Shown: one piece after another, positions 63,285 to 64,000 of the stretch | Position numbering within the stretch: the first letter of the stretch is position 1 | How the letters are laid out: each line of letters starts with the position of its first letter | DNA from: Halobacteriovorax sp. | GTDB lineage: Bacteria > Bdellovibrionota > Bacteriovoracia > Bacteriovoracales > Bacteriovoracaceae | DNA: 64,000 nt | Assembly: GCA_002720865.1 (NCBI GenBank) | Contig: PBIO01000027.1 | Coordinates: 49,485 to 113,484 of the forward strand | Reading direction: 5' to 3' | Program-made: the position numbers and the translations under genes | The notes under the pieces: model-generated | What the model was told of the DNA's origin: nothing | The model's input: only the letters and a program-made list of their open reading frames with translations | The model's database searches: none

Positions 63285-63808
63285 CCGATCATCTCCGGGA
63301 CAACAATTTGAACAGTTCCCGCCTCTAGATCAATTTCTTTTACAAAATTATCGATAAAAGGAACTTCAAAATTTTGTTTTCCTCTTATAACGAGGACGAT
63401 TTGAGCAGAATTATCATAGTGAGATGAAACTCTTCCTACTTCTTCACCGGTGGCCTCAGAGATAACTTTTAGGCCAATAAGATCTTCTAGGTAAAACTCC
63501 CCTTCCTCTGGCTCTGGTAGGTCTGATTTTTTGAAGTGAATAGAAAAGGGAATCATCTCTTCGACTTTATTTCTATCTTTAACTTCTTTTAAAGTAACAA
63601 TGATTTTATTTCCAAAAGCGATGCTTGCAATCTCGTGCTCCTCACCCTCTTTTGAAACTTTACTCCCATCTTTTGGGTAAAGAAGGACTTTAGATCCTTT
63701 AGTAAGAACTGAGTCTTCCGTATTGTAGAGATGAAACGCAAAGGCTCCTTTAATCCCATGGGGTTTAGAGCAGCCACCTAATTCAATATATTCTGAGAGT
63801 TCTTTCAT
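63281..63808 (-). CDS. rimM: Ribosome maturation factor RimM
   Basis: 175 residues. GGCSKPHGIKGAFAFHL and the C-terminal PRC-barrel with VPFIDNFVKEIDLEAGTVQI identify RimM, which binds S19 during 30S assembly. First gene of the rimM-trmD run; rpsP, its usual neighbour, is absent here. A G-rich leader with a hairpin lies before it. Confidence 0.95.
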   Translation of the reverse strand: MKELSEYIELGGCSKPHGIKGAFAFHLYNTEDSVLTKGSKVLLYPKDGSKVSKEGEEHEIASIAFGNKIIVTLKEVKDRNKVEEMIPFSIHFKKSDLPEPEEGEFYLEDLIGLKVISEATGEEVGRVSSHYDNSAQIVLVIRGKQNFEVPFIDNFVKEIDLEAGTVQIVVPEMIG

Positions 63809-63814
63809 TTGACC

Positions 63815-63843
63815 GTCTGCTCCGGCTCCTGCCTCCCGCAGAC
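63815..63843 (-). promoter_or_regulatory. Inverted repeat in the rimM leader
   Basis: GTCTGC (63843-63838) and GCAGAC (63820-63815) on the minus strand are perfect arms around a 17-base G-rich loop that contains GGAGG, AGGAG and GGAG. Folding would hide these potential ribosome-binding sites 7 bases before the rimM ATG. Confidence 0.5.
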
Positions 63844-63862
63844 ATACCGTTCATCCTGAACA

Positions 63863-63891
63863 TAAAAAAAACCCCCAGCCGAAACTGAGGG
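63863..63891 (-). terminator. Intrinsic terminator of the rRNA operon
   Basis: On the minus strand CCCTCAG and CTGGGGG form a 7-bp stem (63885-63891 with 63872-63878, one G-T pair), followed by T residues. It lies just after 5S rRNA. Confidence 0.85.
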
Positions 63892-63902
63892 TTTTATTTA
63901 AA

Positions 63903-64000
<98 letters not shown>

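Overview
The window reads as a chromosomal segment of a low-GC, Gram-negative, diderm bacterium. LptD, SurE, lipoprotein signal peptides and an NlpD/EnvC-like LysM-M23 protein support the outer membrane. The mix of core genes with many secreted proteins, large lipoprotein zincins, a phage-type M15 peptidase, HD-GYP and MscS proteins, and frequent TTG starts resembles predatory Bdellovibrionota of the Bacteriovorax/Halobacteriovorax type. That placement is an inference from gene content; no 16S rRNA is present to test it.

Layout. Positions 2-4750 hold the bulk of a large zincin lipoprotein whose N-terminus lies outside the window. Positions 4830-11730 (minus strand) hold a membrane-anchored ferredoxin and the conserved rimP-nusA-infB-rbfA-truB translation/transcription operon, with an intrinsic terminator just ahead of rimP that looks like an attenuator. 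Positions 11896-14220 hold a RimI-like acetyltransferase, a small secreted protein and a TPR/winged-helix regulator. Positions 14432-23851 (plus strand) form one tight seven-gene run: thrS, a D-Ala-D-Ala ligase, a three-domain aminotransferase-GNAT-aminotransferase-like fusion, a C45 Ntn-hydrolase, a second class III aminotransferase and a two-subunit 3-oxoacid CoA-transferase. The enzyme set fits an acetylated beta-lysine (or similar omega-amino acid) catabolic route. Positions 23848-27932 hold a 5'-nucleotidase, small secreted proteins and an M15 peptidase. Positions 28098-34836 hold a histidine kinase, a surface-type protein, two output-less double-receiver proteins, an MscS channel and a GFA-like protein.

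Positions 34894-45429 look like a mobile island of about 10.5 kb. A 27/28-base direct repeat flanks it, with an excisionase-like gene and a tyrosine recombinase at the right end. The repeat lies in a transcription terminator, and integration appears to have split that terminator and rebuilt it at both ends. Cargo: a 2076-residue PKD-repeat lipoprotein with a gluzincin-type domain, three small secreted proteins, and a 140-base imperfect inverted repeat.

Positions 45566-49242 hold a lipoprotein, an adrenodoxin-type ferredoxin, a secreted EEP-family nuclease and a DEDDh exonuclease. Positions 49245-56458 (minus strand) hold LysM-M23, surE, a degenerate TrpF-like protein beside a TrpG/PabA-like amidotransferase, lptD, folC and accD. 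Positions 56561-60470 hold a class II cyclic-nucleotide phosphodiesterase, a GAF-HD-GYP protein, rsmI, a STAS protein and a small glycine-rich envelope protein. Positions 60526-63808 hold the rimM-trmD-SPOUT methyltransferase-rplS-rnhB-yraN run, downstream of a 5S rRNA gene cut by the right edge. No CRISPR array, transposase or tRNA gene was found by eye.
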